NCBI RefSeq assembly: GCF_013374115.1
Contig: NZ_AP022673.1
Coordinates: forward strand, 3,896,456-3,960,455
Direction: 5' to 3'
DNA length: 64,000 bases
Origin: Sphingomonas sp. HMP9
GTDB lineage: Bacteria; Pseudomonadota; Alphaproteobacteria; Sphingomonadales; Sphingomonadaceae
The notes beneath the pieces are model-generated. The model did not search any database, was not told the DNA's origin, and was given only the letters and a program-made list of their open reading frames with translations. The translations under genes were made by a program, and so were the position numbers. Every line of letters starts with the position of its first letter. Position 1 is the first letter of the stretch. This document shows, in pieces, positions 25,364-33,635 of this stretch.

Positions 25364-26092
25364 TCACCGACAGGCGCGCCACCCCATCGACCCGCGGTTC
25401 GCCTGGTCGAGGTGCAGGTGATCAGCATGTGCCGCATTATAGTCGGGGGACAGCGTCGTGGCGAACACCGTACACGCGCCATCGCGGACTTCGCGCAGGA
25501 AGGCCGACTTCGCGTCGCCGCCCTTCCAGTCCCGCGCAACCGTGATGCGCGTGCCGTCGGTCAAGCGGAAGCCCGCGACGTCGACCGCGTCGGCGGTGGA
25601 GTGTTCGCTCCAGGTCCCGGCATCGCGACCGTAGATCCGTCGGCAACTATAGCTGCCGAAATGATCAATGCTGGCGACGCGCGCGCCGAAGTGCTTGAGC
25701 GCAGCGGGCTGCACCACGTCCCATTCCCACATCGACAGCGCCGCCGCGACGGGGCAGGCGACGCCTAACCCGGCAGGTGCAAAGGCGATCTTGCGCGCAC
25801 CGCCGGTCAGGCGCACGCCGTCGGCATAGCCGCATTGGCCCTCGCCCTTGCGCGGCGGCAACAACGTGTAGCGAACCCCGGCGCGGTCGAGCAGCGCACG
25901 GCACTGCGGGAAATCCTCGGTCAGCGCGGTGAGCTTGCGGCCGGTGAACAAGCCGATCGGCTGGCCGAGGTCGAGCGGTGGCCAGGGCAGGTCCTGCGGT
26001 CGCCCGCGCGCCATGGACCAGAGCATCAGCGCGAGCGTCGCAACGATCGACAGCCCGACCAGCCAGCCCAGGGTCCGCCGCACGGCCCCCAC
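25364..26092 (-). CDS. Extensin-like C-terminal domain protein
   Basis: A 242-aa protein with an N-terminal membrane anchor (about residues 9-27) and an extensin-like C domain. Typical features are CRALLDRAGVRYTLLPP, CGYADGVRLTGG, the central HFGSYSCRRIYGR and WSEHSTADAVDVAGF with conserved His and Asp, and a late HADHLHLD. The fold is related to D,D-carboxypeptidase-like metallopeptidases, so a cell-wall role in the periplasm is likely. The GTG start lies one base after the stop of the NUDIX gene, so the two are cotranscribed. Confidence 0.85.
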   Translation of the reverse strand: MGAVRRTLGWLVGLSIVATLALMLWSMARGRPQDLPWPPLDLGQPIGLFTGRKLTALTEDFPQCRALLDRAGVRYTLLPPRKGEGQCGYADGVRLTGGARKIAFAPAGLGVACPVAAALSMWEWDVVQPAALKHFGARVASIDHFGSYSCRRIYGRDAGTWSEHSTADAVDVAGFRLTDGTRITVARDWKGGDAKSAFLREVRDGACTVFATTLSPDYNAAHADHLHLDQANRGSMGWRACR

Positions 26093-26093
26093 G

Positions 26094-26864
26094 TCAGCCG
26101 CGCACGGCTTCGGTCATCGGCTCCGACGTGATCGGGTAACCCAAGTCGTCCGGGATGCAGAGGTGTTCGACACCATCGCGGATTTCGGTCCACGGCGTCA
26201 CGGTGCGGATCGGATGCGCGCGCGCGTCGGCGATCGCGGCGTCGACATCGGCAAAGCGGGCCAGCCGCTCGAGATTGCGCCGGGTCGGGAAGATGATTGT
26301 CGCGCGTCCCGCATCGGCATCCGCCAGGACCTGCGTCGCCGTCGCCCAGAACAGCCGCACGTTCTCGGTCGCGTCGACCCGCGGCGCGGGGGCATTCGCC
26401 GGCAACCGCGCAAGATAGAAGCGCGTGTCGAAGATCCGCGCATGCGCATGCGCCGGCCGCCAGCGGGCAAAATACGCGAGCGCGGCAAGGTCGAGATCCG
26501 TGTCGGCTGCAGCCAGCGCTTCGCCGAGTGCGGTGCCCGCATGGAGTGCCGCGCGCAGTGCCTCGAACGCGGCGGGGGACGGCATTGGTGACAGGCCGAT
26601 GGGAAGGCCGGCCTCCTCGATCGTCTCGCGGATCGCGGCGATGCGCGCGGCGGTTTCGTCGTCGGGCGCGCCGAGCACTGCCGCCAGCGCATGATCGCCG
26701 GGATCGACCCGACCGCCGGGAAACACCAGCGCACCGCCCGCGAACGCCATGGCCTTGGCGCGCTCGACCATCAGCAGTTCGGGCTTGCCGCCGTCCGTCT
26801 CGCGAAAAATCACGAGCGTCGCGGCGGGTATCGCAGGGGTCAGGGGAGGCGCGTCGTCGTCCAT
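26094..26864 (-). CDS. NUDIX hydrolase
   Basis: A 256-aa NUDIX-fold protein. The NUDIX box is split by a longer loop than usual: GALVFPGGRVDPGD, then about 20 residues, then RETIEEAGLPIG with the metal-binding glutamates. The size and the C-terminal half resemble the NUDT19/acyl-CoA-type hydrolases. It should cleave a nucleoside diphosphate linked to another group; the substrate is not predictable. It lies 43 bases downstream of apbE and one base upstream of the extensin-like gene, on the same strand. Confidence 0.85.
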   Translation of the reverse strand: MDDDAPPLTPAIPAATLVIFRETDGGKPELLMVERAKAMAFAGGALVFPGGRVDPGDHALAAVLGAPDDETAARIAAIRETIEEAGLPIGLSPMPSPAAFEALRAALHAGTALGEALAAADTDLDLAALAYFARWRPAHAHARIFDTRFYLARLPANAPAPRVDATENVRLFWATATQVLADADAGRATIIFPTRRNLERLARFADVDAAIADARAHPIRTVTPWTEIRDGVEHLCIPDDLGYPITSEPMTEAVRG

Positions 26865-26907
26865 GGCTTTGGGGTAACGCGCGACGCGGCGATCGGGTAG
26901 CGGCGTT

Positions 26908-27882
26908 CTAGTCGACCAGCATCGCCGTGAGGGCAGGGGTCAGATACTCGCGCACGTCGCCGTCGATCAGGGTGACGATCCGCGCGGCGATCCGGCGATT
27001 CTCGGCCAGGGACAAGCCTTCGTCCGGGCCGAGCACCGTGAGCGCGGTCGCCCAGGCGTCGGCGTCCAGTGCAGTGGCGTGGATGACGCTGACCGAGACC
27101 ACGCCGGTGTCGATCGGACAGCCGGTGCGCGGATCGAGCGTGTGCGCGCCGCGGCGGTAGTCGCCGGAGGTCGCCACCGCGAGGCCGTGTAGTGCGACGC
27201 GAAGCGGCGGTAGCGTCAGGCCGGGCGGGCTTTCGAGATGGACCCACCAGGGATCGCCGTCCGGCCCGATCCCGCGCCCGACAAGCTCGCCGCCGATCTC
27301 GACCAGCGCGTTCCGGATGCCCGCGTCGTGCAGCAAGTCGGCGATCACGTCGACAGCATGGCCTTTCGCGATCCCGGACAGGTCTAGCGCTACGCCGCCG
27401 GGCTGGTGAAGATGCCCACCGGTGGTCGAAAGTGTCAGCCGCGAGCAGCCGGATGAGGCGCGTGCGGTTCCGCCCGCCCCCGCGTTCGGCGGCGCGGATA
27501 CGGTGAAGGGACCGAAACCCCAGGCATTGACGAGCGTGCCGATCGCCGGATCGAATGCGCCGTTGGTCGCCTCCGCGATCGCCAGGCCACGCGCCATGAC
27601 CCAAGCGAAATCGGGTGGGAGCGTCGTCCAGGTGCCGCGCGGCGACCGGTTGAAGCGCGAGAGCAGCGAATCCGGTGCCCAATGGCTCATCTCTGCAACC
27701 AGCCCGGCGAGTCGCGCGACGATGGCGGCGCGGACCGGCGTCGGATCGGTGCCGGCGGGGGCGGCGAAGCGTAGGCTCCACGACGTCCCCATCGTCTCGC
27801 CGTGCAGGTCGAGCAGCACTGCCGACGGATCGCGCGCCGCGAACGCCGCGGCGTCGATCGTCGGCGGCAGCGCGATCCTCAC
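26908..27882 (-). CDS. apbE: FAD:protein FMN transferase
   Basis: A 324-aa ApbE-family enzyme, which splits FAD and attaches FMN through a phosphoester to Thr/Ser of target proteins. Signature pieces are MGTSWSLRF (31-39), PDSLLSRFNRSP (71-82), DLSGIAKGHAVD (168-179), ATSGDYRR (238-245), DPRTG and the metal-binding DADAWATAL (274-282). The start is a GTG at 27882, 10 bases after the DUF4198 stop. Unlike many ApbE proteins it shows no signal peptide or lipobox at this start. It is the last of four closely spaced genes, and the DUF2271 gene in the unit carries a matching FMN-attachment motif. Confidence 0.92.
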   Translation of the reverse strand: MRIALPPTIDAAAFAARDPSAVLLDLHGETMGTSWSLRFAAPAGTDPTPVRAAIVARLAGLVAEMSHWAPDSLLSRFNRSPRGTWTTLPPDFAWVMARGLAIAEATNGAFDPAIGTLVNAWGFGPFTVSAPPNAGAGGTARASSGCSRLTLSTTGGHLHQPGGVALDLSGIAKGHAVDVIADLLHDAGIRNALVEIGGELVGRGIGPDGDPWWVHLESPPGLTLPPLRVALHGLAVATSGDYRRGAHTLDPRTGCPIDTGVVSVSVIHATALDADAWATALTVLGPDEGLSLAENRRIAARIVTLIDGDVREYLTPALTAMLVD

Positions 27883-27892
27883 GCCGGACGCA

Positions 27893-28747
27893 TCAGGGCG
27901 TGAGGACTTCGAGCGTCGTGACGTAGCTCATCCGGCGTTCGGTCGCACGCGGCGCGGTCGCCTTGGCGTCGGTCAGCGTGGCGTTGAGCCAGTACATCCC
28001 CGCAGTAGGCCATGAGACGCTCAGCACGCCATCCGCGCCGGTGGTCAGCTCGCGCGCGCCCTCGTCGTTGCGATACCGCTTGCCGCCTGGGATCACCGTG
28101 ACCTTCAGGCCGGACGCGGGCTTGCCGTCGACCAGGAAGCGGAACTTCGCGGTTTCGCCCGCCACCAGCTCGTCGGGGTGCGTGATCGGTGCGAACTCCA
28201 GGCCTTTGCCGGTCGTCTTGAAGACGGTGGTGGTCGGCGCGCCCGCGGTCACGAAGATCTCGTTGCGGCCCGAGACCTCGGTCACCTTCACGTCGGTCGC
28301 GTTGGCGGGGATATCCGCGACCGTCAGCGGAGCGGGCGCATTCGGCTGGGGCGGGCCGCGACGACCGCCGAGACGCTTCTCGACGCCATCGACCTTGAAG
28401 CTGCCCATGACGGCAGACATCTGCGTGCCGATCTTCCACGTGCCGGGCTTGTCGAGCTTCACGTCGAACACCGACCGATAGCGGCCCGTCGCGCCGTTCT
28501 GGAGAATGCCCTCGCTGCCGTCCGGCTGCCACACCTTCATGCCGTCGAGCCGGAGCGGCTGGTGATCGAAGAAGAACAGGTCGTTCGAGACCGCGGCGTC
28601 GACCGTCACCCAGCCGTCGGTCCCCGAGAACACGGTGGCGGACGGCAACAGCCACATACGGTGTGCCGACAGCCCGGCGGGAACCGACAACAGCGCCGCA
28701 GCGGTCATCAGGCGTGCCGAAAACGACTTCATGGCGAATGGCTTCAT
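27893..28747 (-). CDS. DUF4198 domain periplasmic protein
   Basis: A 284-aa exported protein. A signal peptide (residues 1-28, ending AGLSA) is followed by the DUF4198 start HRMWLLPSATVFSG and VTVDAAVSNDLFFFDHQPL. The C-terminal part is a beta-sandwich-like region with PDELVAGETAKFRFLVDGKP. Relatives are linked to metal, often iron or nickel/cobalt, handling in the periplasm; the exact role is unknown. An AAGGA site lies 7 bases before the ATG. It sits between the DUF2271 and ApbE genes with 11- and 10-base gaps. Confidence 0.85.
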   Translation of the reverse strand: MKPFAMKSFSARLMTAAALLSVPAGLSAHRMWLLPSATVFSGTDGWVTVDAAVSNDLFFFDHQPLRLDGMKVWQPDGSEGILQNGATGRYRSVFDVKLDKPGTWKIGTQMSAVMGSFKVDGVEKRLGGRRGPPQPNAPAPLTVADIPANATDVKVTEVSGRNEIFVTAGAPTTTVFKTTGKGLEFAPITHPDELVAGETAKFRFLVDGKPASGLKVTVIPGGKRYRNDEGARELTTGADGVLSVSWPTAGMYWLNATLTDAKATAPRATERRMSYVTTLEVLTP

Positions 28748-28758
28748 GACGTGATCCT

Positions 28759-29268
28759 TCAGCGGGCGGAAAGCGAGATGGCGCCGAGCTCGGTCTTGCC
28801 CGAGGTTCGGGCCCCGGCGGCGAGCGGTACGGAGACGAGTTCGCGACCGCCGGTTTCGCGGGCGGCCTCGACGTTGAGGACATACTGACCGGGCTTGAGG
28901 TCGGCGGGCAGGGGGATGGTGTATTGTCCCGGCGTCCGCGTCGCGCCGCTGATGCCGTCTGCGGGCATCGTCATGCTGCGGCCGCCCTTGCGCCACCATG
29001 CGCGAAGGTCCGCCAGCCATTTGGTGCCGGGGTCGTTCCCGCGCTTCTTCAGGTCGTACCAGACCGCGAGCGTCCGCGGCGTACCGCCACTGACCGGCTC
29101 CAGCCACACCGCGACATAGGGGCGATGATATTCGGCAACGTCGAGCCGCGGGATCGTGATCGTCACGGCGCCCGGCGGCGCGGCGTCGGCCGGCGACAGG
29201 AGGGCCGGCGAGAACAGGGCGGGTGCGGTGATCGCCCCGCCGAGCAACAGGAACGCGGTAGGACGCAT
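28759..29268 (-). CDS. DUF2271 protein with ApbE-type flavinylation motif
   Basis: A 169-aa exported protein. A signal peptide covers about residues 1-30 (ending SPADAA). The DUF2271 body includes RPYVAVWLEPVSGG and LAVWYDLKKRGNDPGTKWLADLRAWW. Residues 104-110 read DGISGAT, which fits the D-x-x-S-G-A-T consensus where ApbE links FMN to the Thr, here Thr110. I infer that this protein carries covalent FMN in the periplasm and passes electrons with the PepSY membrane protein encoded 11 bases upstream. Confidence 0.85.
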   Translation of the reverse strand: MRPTAFLLLGGAITAPALFSPALLSPADAAPPGAVTITIPRLDVAEYHRPYVAVWLEPVSGGTPRTLAVWYDLKKRGNDPGTKWLADLRAWWRKGGRSMTMPADGISGATRTPGQYTIPLPADLKPGQYVLNVEAARETGGRELVSVPLAAGARTSGKTELGAISLSAR

Positions 29269-29279
29269 GGCGAAACCCC

Positions 29280-29942
29280 TCAATGGACGAACAGGATGGC
29301 GAGCAAGACCGGCAGCGCGAGTCCGGCGGCGACGATCGGCCAGGTCGACGGCCGGTGCCGCGCGTGAAGCTGAAGCAGCAGGAGCCCAGTCAGCGTGAAC
29401 AGGATGCACGCGCCCGCGAAGACGTCGATGAACCAGAACCACGCCGCACCCGCGTTGCGCCCCTTGTGCAGGTCGTTCAGGTACGAGATCCAGCCGCGGT
29501 CGGTGGTCTCCGCCGTGATCGCCCCGGTCGCGCGCGCGATGCTGACCCAGCCATCGCCGCCAGGGCGGGGCAGCGCGACATAGGCGTCGCTGTCGGACCA
29601 TTCGACGGGCTTGCCGGCAGGATCGAGCCCGACCGCCGCTGCGACCGCCTTGGCGACGGGAATTGGGAGCGGCGCATCGGCACTATGCGGCGCACTGAGC
29701 ATCTGGAGAAGCGGCCGTGGCAATGTGCCGCTCTTTTCCACGACGATCGGTTTGGCGCCGATCGACGCGGCGTGATTGAGCGTGATCCCGGTGATCGCGA
29801 ACAGCAGCATCGCGGCCAGCGACAGTGCCGCGCTGATCCAGTGCCAGCTGTGCAATTGCTTGAGCCACCACCCCCGCCACTTGCGTTTGCGCCGGGTATT
29901 CGTCGCGGGCGACACGGAGATTTGGGACGAGTTCACACTCAA
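29280..29942 (-). CDS. PepSY-associated transmembrane protein
   Basis: A 220-aa membrane protein with one span near residues 35-57 and two at the C-terminus (about 165-187 and 198-218), enclosing a periplasmic PepSY-like loop. The N-terminal KQLHSWHWISAALSLAAM with its His residues is typical of PepSY-TM proteins thought to move electrons across the membrane. It is the first gene of the unit with DUF2271, DUF4198 and ApbE. A Fur-box-like site lies 36-50 bases before the start codon. Confidence 0.85.
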   Translation of the reverse strand: MSVNSSQISVSPATNTRRKRKWRGWWLKQLHSWHWISAALSLAAMLLFAITGITLNHAASIGAKPIVVEKSGTLPRPLLQMLSAPHSADAPLPIPVAKAVAAAVGLDPAGKPVEWSDSDAYVALPRPGGDGWVSIARATGAITAETTDRGWISYLNDLHKGRNAGAAWFWFIDVFAGACILFTLTGLLLLQLHARHRPSTWPIVAAGLALPVLLAILFVH

Positions 29943-29977
29943 CCGCTATCCGCTACCAACGGCCAGATCAAGGCTAT

Positions 29978-29992
29978 TGAGAATAGTTAGCA
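29978..29992 (-). promoter_or_regulatory. Candidate Fur box before the PepSY-DUF2271-DUF4198-apbE unit
   Basis: TGAGAATAGTTAGCA matches 11 of the 14 defined positions of the 7-1-7 Fur consensus TGATAATnATTATCA. It sits 36-50 bases upstream of the PepSY start, where binding would block a promoter. This is a by-eye match in one place only, so iron regulation remains an inference. Confidence 0.5.
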
Positions 29993-30042
29993 AAAAAGAG
30001 CTGGCACTCGACGGTGTTAGGAAACCGTCGAAGCGTCAGCGA

Positions 30043-30810
30043 TCAGTCGCCGCGGCGCGCGCGCTCGGCCATCTCGTTCAACTGCACCACGGCTTCCGGA
30101 AAGCGATGATCGGCTTCGGCGTTGCGCAAGGGGCGAACGCGTTCGACGAGGATCTCGTTCGGCGTCGGCTGCTGCGTCCAGAGCGCCATGACCTCGTCCG
30201 CAAATGCTTCCAGCGGCATGTAACCCGGGCGCGTCTCCTGCCCGGGGGTAAGCGCGGTCTGCACGCCGGGAGGCGCGATCTCTAGGACCTCGACCTTGCC
30301 GTCCAGGACTCGCCGCAGGCTGACGGTGTAGGAGTGTATGGCCGCCTTGGTCGCCGAATAGGTCGGCGCCGCGGTGAGTGGCACATAGGCCAGGCCCGAA
30401 GTCAGGTTGACGATCGTGCCGCCGGACTGGGCCGAGAGGTGGTCGACCAGCGCATTGGTCAACCGGATTGGCCCCAGCAGGTTCGTGACGATCGTCGCCT
30501 CGGCATCGGCGAGATCGCGGCGAGTCGAGGCATCCTCCAGCTTCATAATGCCGGCATTGTTGACCAGCACGTTGAGCGACGGATGCTCGGCGACCAGCCT
30601 CTGCGCGAAGTCTTCGATCGCGGCGGAATCGTCGATGTCGAGCGTCATCGCGGTCATGTTCTCGCGCCCGGCGATAGCCTCTTCGAGCGCCTCTCGACGC
30701 CGGCCGGCAACGATCACCGTGTTGCCCGCGTCGTGGAGGCGCTGCGCCAGCGCGGCGCCGATACCCGACCCGCCGCCGGTGATGAGGATGGTGTTGCCGG
30801 TCGGGTTCAT
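30043..30810 (-). CDS. Short-chain dehydrogenase/reductase (DltE-like)
   Basis: A 255-aa classical SDR. The cofactor loop is TGGGSGIG near residue 12, NNAG is in LNVLVNNAGIMK, and the catalytic YxxxK is in PTYSATKAAIHSY, preceded by a Ser-rich strand. The overall pattern resembles the DltE/YciK-like group acting on small or cell-envelope substrates; the substrate is unknown. GGAG precedes the ATG at 30810 by 7 bases. A stem-loop lies just past its stop at about 30008-30031, before the PepSY promoter. Confidence 0.88.
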   Translation of the reverse strand: MNPTGNTILITGGGSGIGAALAQRLHDAGNTVIVAGRRREALEEAIAGRENMTAMTLDIDDSAAIEDFAQRLVAEHPSLNVLVNNAGIMKLEDASTRRDLADAEATIVTNLLGPIRLTNALVDHLSAQSGGTIVNLTSGLAYVPLTAAPTYSATKAAIHSYTVSLRRVLDGKVEVLEIAPPGVQTALTPGQETRPGYMPLEAFADEVMALWTQQPTPNEILVERVRPLRNAEADHRFPEAVVQLNEMAERARRGD

Positions 30811-31006
30811 GCCGCGTCTCCTGGTGATAGCGGCCGTATAACGCAGCGACGCGTGTTCGGTGCCGTCCTGCATCACCGCTCGTCCTCGGTTGCCGCGCCT
30901 GTGGTCAAGCGATCATCGTCCCATCGGCTCGGACGACGACCCTCTCAGCTCGAGTGATAATGCGACGCTTGTGACGCGGGGCCGCCCCCGGTAGGTCGAA
31001 AGCATC

Positions 31007-32329
31007 ATGTCCAGCGTTCAGCGTCCTCCGATCCAGCGATCCCGCGGCCATGTGCTACGCTCGATCGGGCACAATCTCGGTTGGCTCGTCGGCAGCCGGG
31101 GCGTCGTTGCCGTCCTGTCGCTCTTGTATCTCGGCATCGCGGCGCGCACGCTGGGCGTGACCGGTTTTGGTCGATTTTCGTTGATCACCGGGGCGGCGCA
31201 GGCACTCGCGACGCTGGTCGCCTTCCAGAGCTGGCAAGTGATCGTCCAGTTCGGCGTCGGCCTTTCGCATGGCGAGGACGAGCCCAAGCTCGCGCGCCTG
31301 TTTCGCGGCAGCTTCGTCCTGGACCTGGGAAGCGCGTTGATCGGCGCCGCGCTGGCGATCGCCATCCTCGAACTCTGGAGCGATGCCTTCGGGATCGGCG
31401 CAACGCTCAAGCGGGCCGCGCTCATCTTCACCGTCGTCCAGCTCGTGACGATCCGGTCCGCCGCCGTCGGCATACTGCGGCTGAGGGACAAGTTCAGGCT
31501 GGCAGCGATCGCCGACAGCATAACGCCCATTGCGCGCGCGATCGGCGCCATACTCGTCATGATCGTTCATCCGACCGTTCAGGCGTTCCTGGCGGTCTGG
31601 GCCGTCGCCGAGGTGCTCACATCGGCCACCTATTGGGGCATGGTGGCGCATATCGGCGACCTGAAGCTCTTGTGGAACGGCATCGGCTTCAAGCGGATGA
31701 TCCGGGAGAATGACGGCATATTGAACTTCGCGCTCAGCACGAACGCCAGTTCGACGCTGGCGCTGGCGAGCAAGCAATTGCCGCTGTTGGCGGTAGGCAA
31801 CGAACTCGGCGTCGCGGCGGCCGGTACGTTTCGCCTTGCCGCCCAGCTGGCGCAGTCGCTCGGGAAGATCGGCCAGCTCATCTCGCGGGCGGCGTTCCCC
31901 GAAATCGTGCGCGCGCTGCAGGAGGCGAAGGATCATGCGGTGCAACGGATCGTCCTGCGAACCGTGGTGATGAGCACGGTCGCGGGGGCGGCCATCATGC
32001 TGATCGCGCTGCTGTTCGGGAAATCGGTGCTCAAGCTGGTGGGCGGGCACGTGTTCGGTCAAGGCCATCTGGTGCTGGTGTGGATGGCGGCGGCGGGCGC
32101 GATCGACCTGGTCGCGGTCGGTCTGGATACCGTGTTGACCGCGCGCGGCTATGCCGGACGCATCTTCCTGATCCGGATCGTCAGCGTCGCGGTCATGCTG
32201 GCGACGGCGCTGGTCACGTTGCCGCTGTGGGGGGAAGTCGGGATGGCGATCGCCGTCGTCGCCGGTTCGGTCACGGTGACGAGCCTGCTGTTCGCCATAA
32301 CCTATGCCAAGAAGAGCCAGTCGGTTTAA
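31007..32329 (+). CDS. Lipopolysaccharide/exopolysaccharide flippase (oligosaccharide flippase family)
   Basis: A 440-aa protein with about twelve to fourteen hydrophobic spans, matching the Wzx/MATE-like polysaccharide flippase superfamily. The N-terminal LGWLVGSRGVVAVLSLLYLGIAARTLG and GFGRFSLITGAAQAL are typical. It should carry lipid-linked sugar repeat units across the inner membrane. It is adjacent to and convergent with a GT2 glycosyltransferase, but no polymerase is next to it. The related precursor genes lie near 51,000-55,000. Confidence 0.82.
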   Translation: MSSVQRPPIQRSRGHVLRSIGHNLGWLVGSRGVVAVLSLLYLGIAARTLGVTGFGRFSLITGAAQALATLVAFQSWQVIVQFGVGLSHGEDEPKLARLFRGSFVLDLGSALIGAALAIAILELWSDAFGIGATLKRAALIFTVVQLVTIRSAAVGILRLRDKFRLAAIADSITPIARAIGAILVMIVHPTVQAFLAVWAVAEVLTSATYWGMVAHIGDLKLLWNGIGFKRMIRENDGILNFALSTNASSTLALASKQLPLLAVGNELGVAAAGTFRLAAQLAQSLGKIGQLISRAAFPEIVRALQEAKDHAVQRIVLRTVVMSTVAGAAIMLIALLFGKSVLKLVGGHVFGQGHLVLVWMAAAGAIDLVAVGLDTVLTARGYAGRIFLIRIVSVAVMLATALVTLPLWGEVGMAIAVVAGSVTVTSLLFAITYAKKSQSV

Positions 32330-32342
32330 GGCGCGTGCAGTG

Positions 32343-33395
32343 TCAGGCCGCGCGGCGTCGATTGGCAGCACCGGGCAGGTAGGTCGACCATGCACTGCCG
32401 ATCCATTGCCGGGCGCTGGGGCCCAGCAGGTTGGTCGGCAATCGCGTCAGGAACGCCTTGATCGCCTTGGCGCGGCCGATCTTCGGGATCATGGCGCGGC
32501 AGGCGAGGAGCCAGAAATAGTCGCTCGCCGTCGCAAGCGCGTCCTGGTCGAACACCTGCGTGGCGTCGTTCGCCTGGCGTAGCCGCGCCAGCCATTGCCG
32601 GGCCCAGACCAGGAAATCCTCATCGACATCGGCATCGCGCAGATCGGCAAAGCCGAGCAGGACGTGTCGTTCGATATCTTGGCGGGTGGCATCGATCCGC
32701 AGCGATTCCAGCATCGGCTGGATCAGGGTTTGCCGGCTGGTCAGGATTTCGCCGCGAAACTGGCGGACGGTCTGCTCCGGGTGCAGGCGACGGTCGATCA
32801 GCGTCTCGGGCAGGTTCGCAAGATCATGGTCCCGCTGTAGGCGGACGAACATGTCGACGTCCTCGCAGACGCGGTAGCGGGGGTCGTATCGATACGCCTG
32901 CAAGATGTCGGCGCGCCCGGTGACGGAGGATTGCTGGAAGGCGGACCGGAACACCAGCCAGGCAGCGATCATCGGCGGGCTGAGCGGCGGCATGCGAGTG
33001 CCGCGCTTGTGCGATCCGTCGCTGTTCATCTTGCCGGCGGCCGATCCGACCATGGCGATAGCAGGATTGTCGCGCAGGAAATCGACCTGATGCTGCAATC
33101 GGGTCGGTCTTGCCGTGTCATCGCTGTCCAGCCAGGCGATGTAGTCTCCGCGTGCGGCGGCAAGGGCGGTGTTCCGCGTTTCCGGGATGCCGCGATTGGC
33201 GTCGTGGCGCAGGTATCGCAGGCGCGTATCGGCAAAGCCCGCGATCAGGTCTGGCGTGGCATCGGTCGATCCGTCGTCGACGACGATCACCTCGGTATCG
33301 GGCAGCGTCTGCGCAAGCGCGCTGGCGATCGCATCGCCGACATACTGGGCGCGATTGAACGTCGGGATGAGAATGGATACCGTTGGTTTGCGCAT
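32343..33395 (-). CDS. Family 2 glycosyltransferase
   Basis: A 350-aa GT-A fold glycosyltransferase of family GT2. Nucleotide-sugar binding is shown by SILIPTFNRAQYVGDAI and EVIVVDDGSTDATPDL. The DxD-type metal site is WLDSDDTARP, and DVDMFVRLQ matches the acceptor side. The C-terminal 120 residues are helical and unassigned. The start is the ATG at 33395 or the GTG two codons upstream; neither has a strong ribosome-binding site. It faces the flippase gene with 13 bases between, so both probably serve one surface polysaccharide. Confidence 0.86.
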   Translation of the reverse strand: MRKPTVSILIPTFNRAQYVGDAIASALAQTLPDTEVIVVDDGSTDATPDLIAGFADTRLRYLRHDANRGIPETRNTALAAARGDYIAWLDSDDTARPTRLQHQVDFLRDNPAIAMVGSAAGKMNSDGSHKRGTRMPPLSPPMIAAWLVFRSAFQQSSVTGRADILQAYRYDPRYRVCEDVDMFVRLQRDHDLANLPETLIDRRLHPEQTVRQFRGEILTSRQTLIQPMLESLRIDATRQDIERHVLLGFADLRDADVDEDFLVWARQWLARLRQANDATQVFDQDALATASDYFWLLACRAMIPKIGRAKAIKAFLTRLPTNLLGPSARQWIGSAWSTYLPGAANRRRAA

Positions 33396-33635
33396 CCCCA
33401 CGGCTTAAGCGAATGCCTTGCCAAACGCCAACGCCGCCCCGGCTCTGCGTCGGCGGCGACCCGGTCACGGCTGGACTAGACAGCCAGGTGGCGCTGCATA
33501 ACCGCGGGAGCGGCGTGCGGCATCCTGCCACCTGCTATCCCTTAAACGCCCAGTTTCACTAAGAAGATTGCGTCGTCCCGGTTGTCCGCTAGGCTCGAAC
33601 GGGATTGGTTGGATCGTTTTGAATCCGGGGGAACT

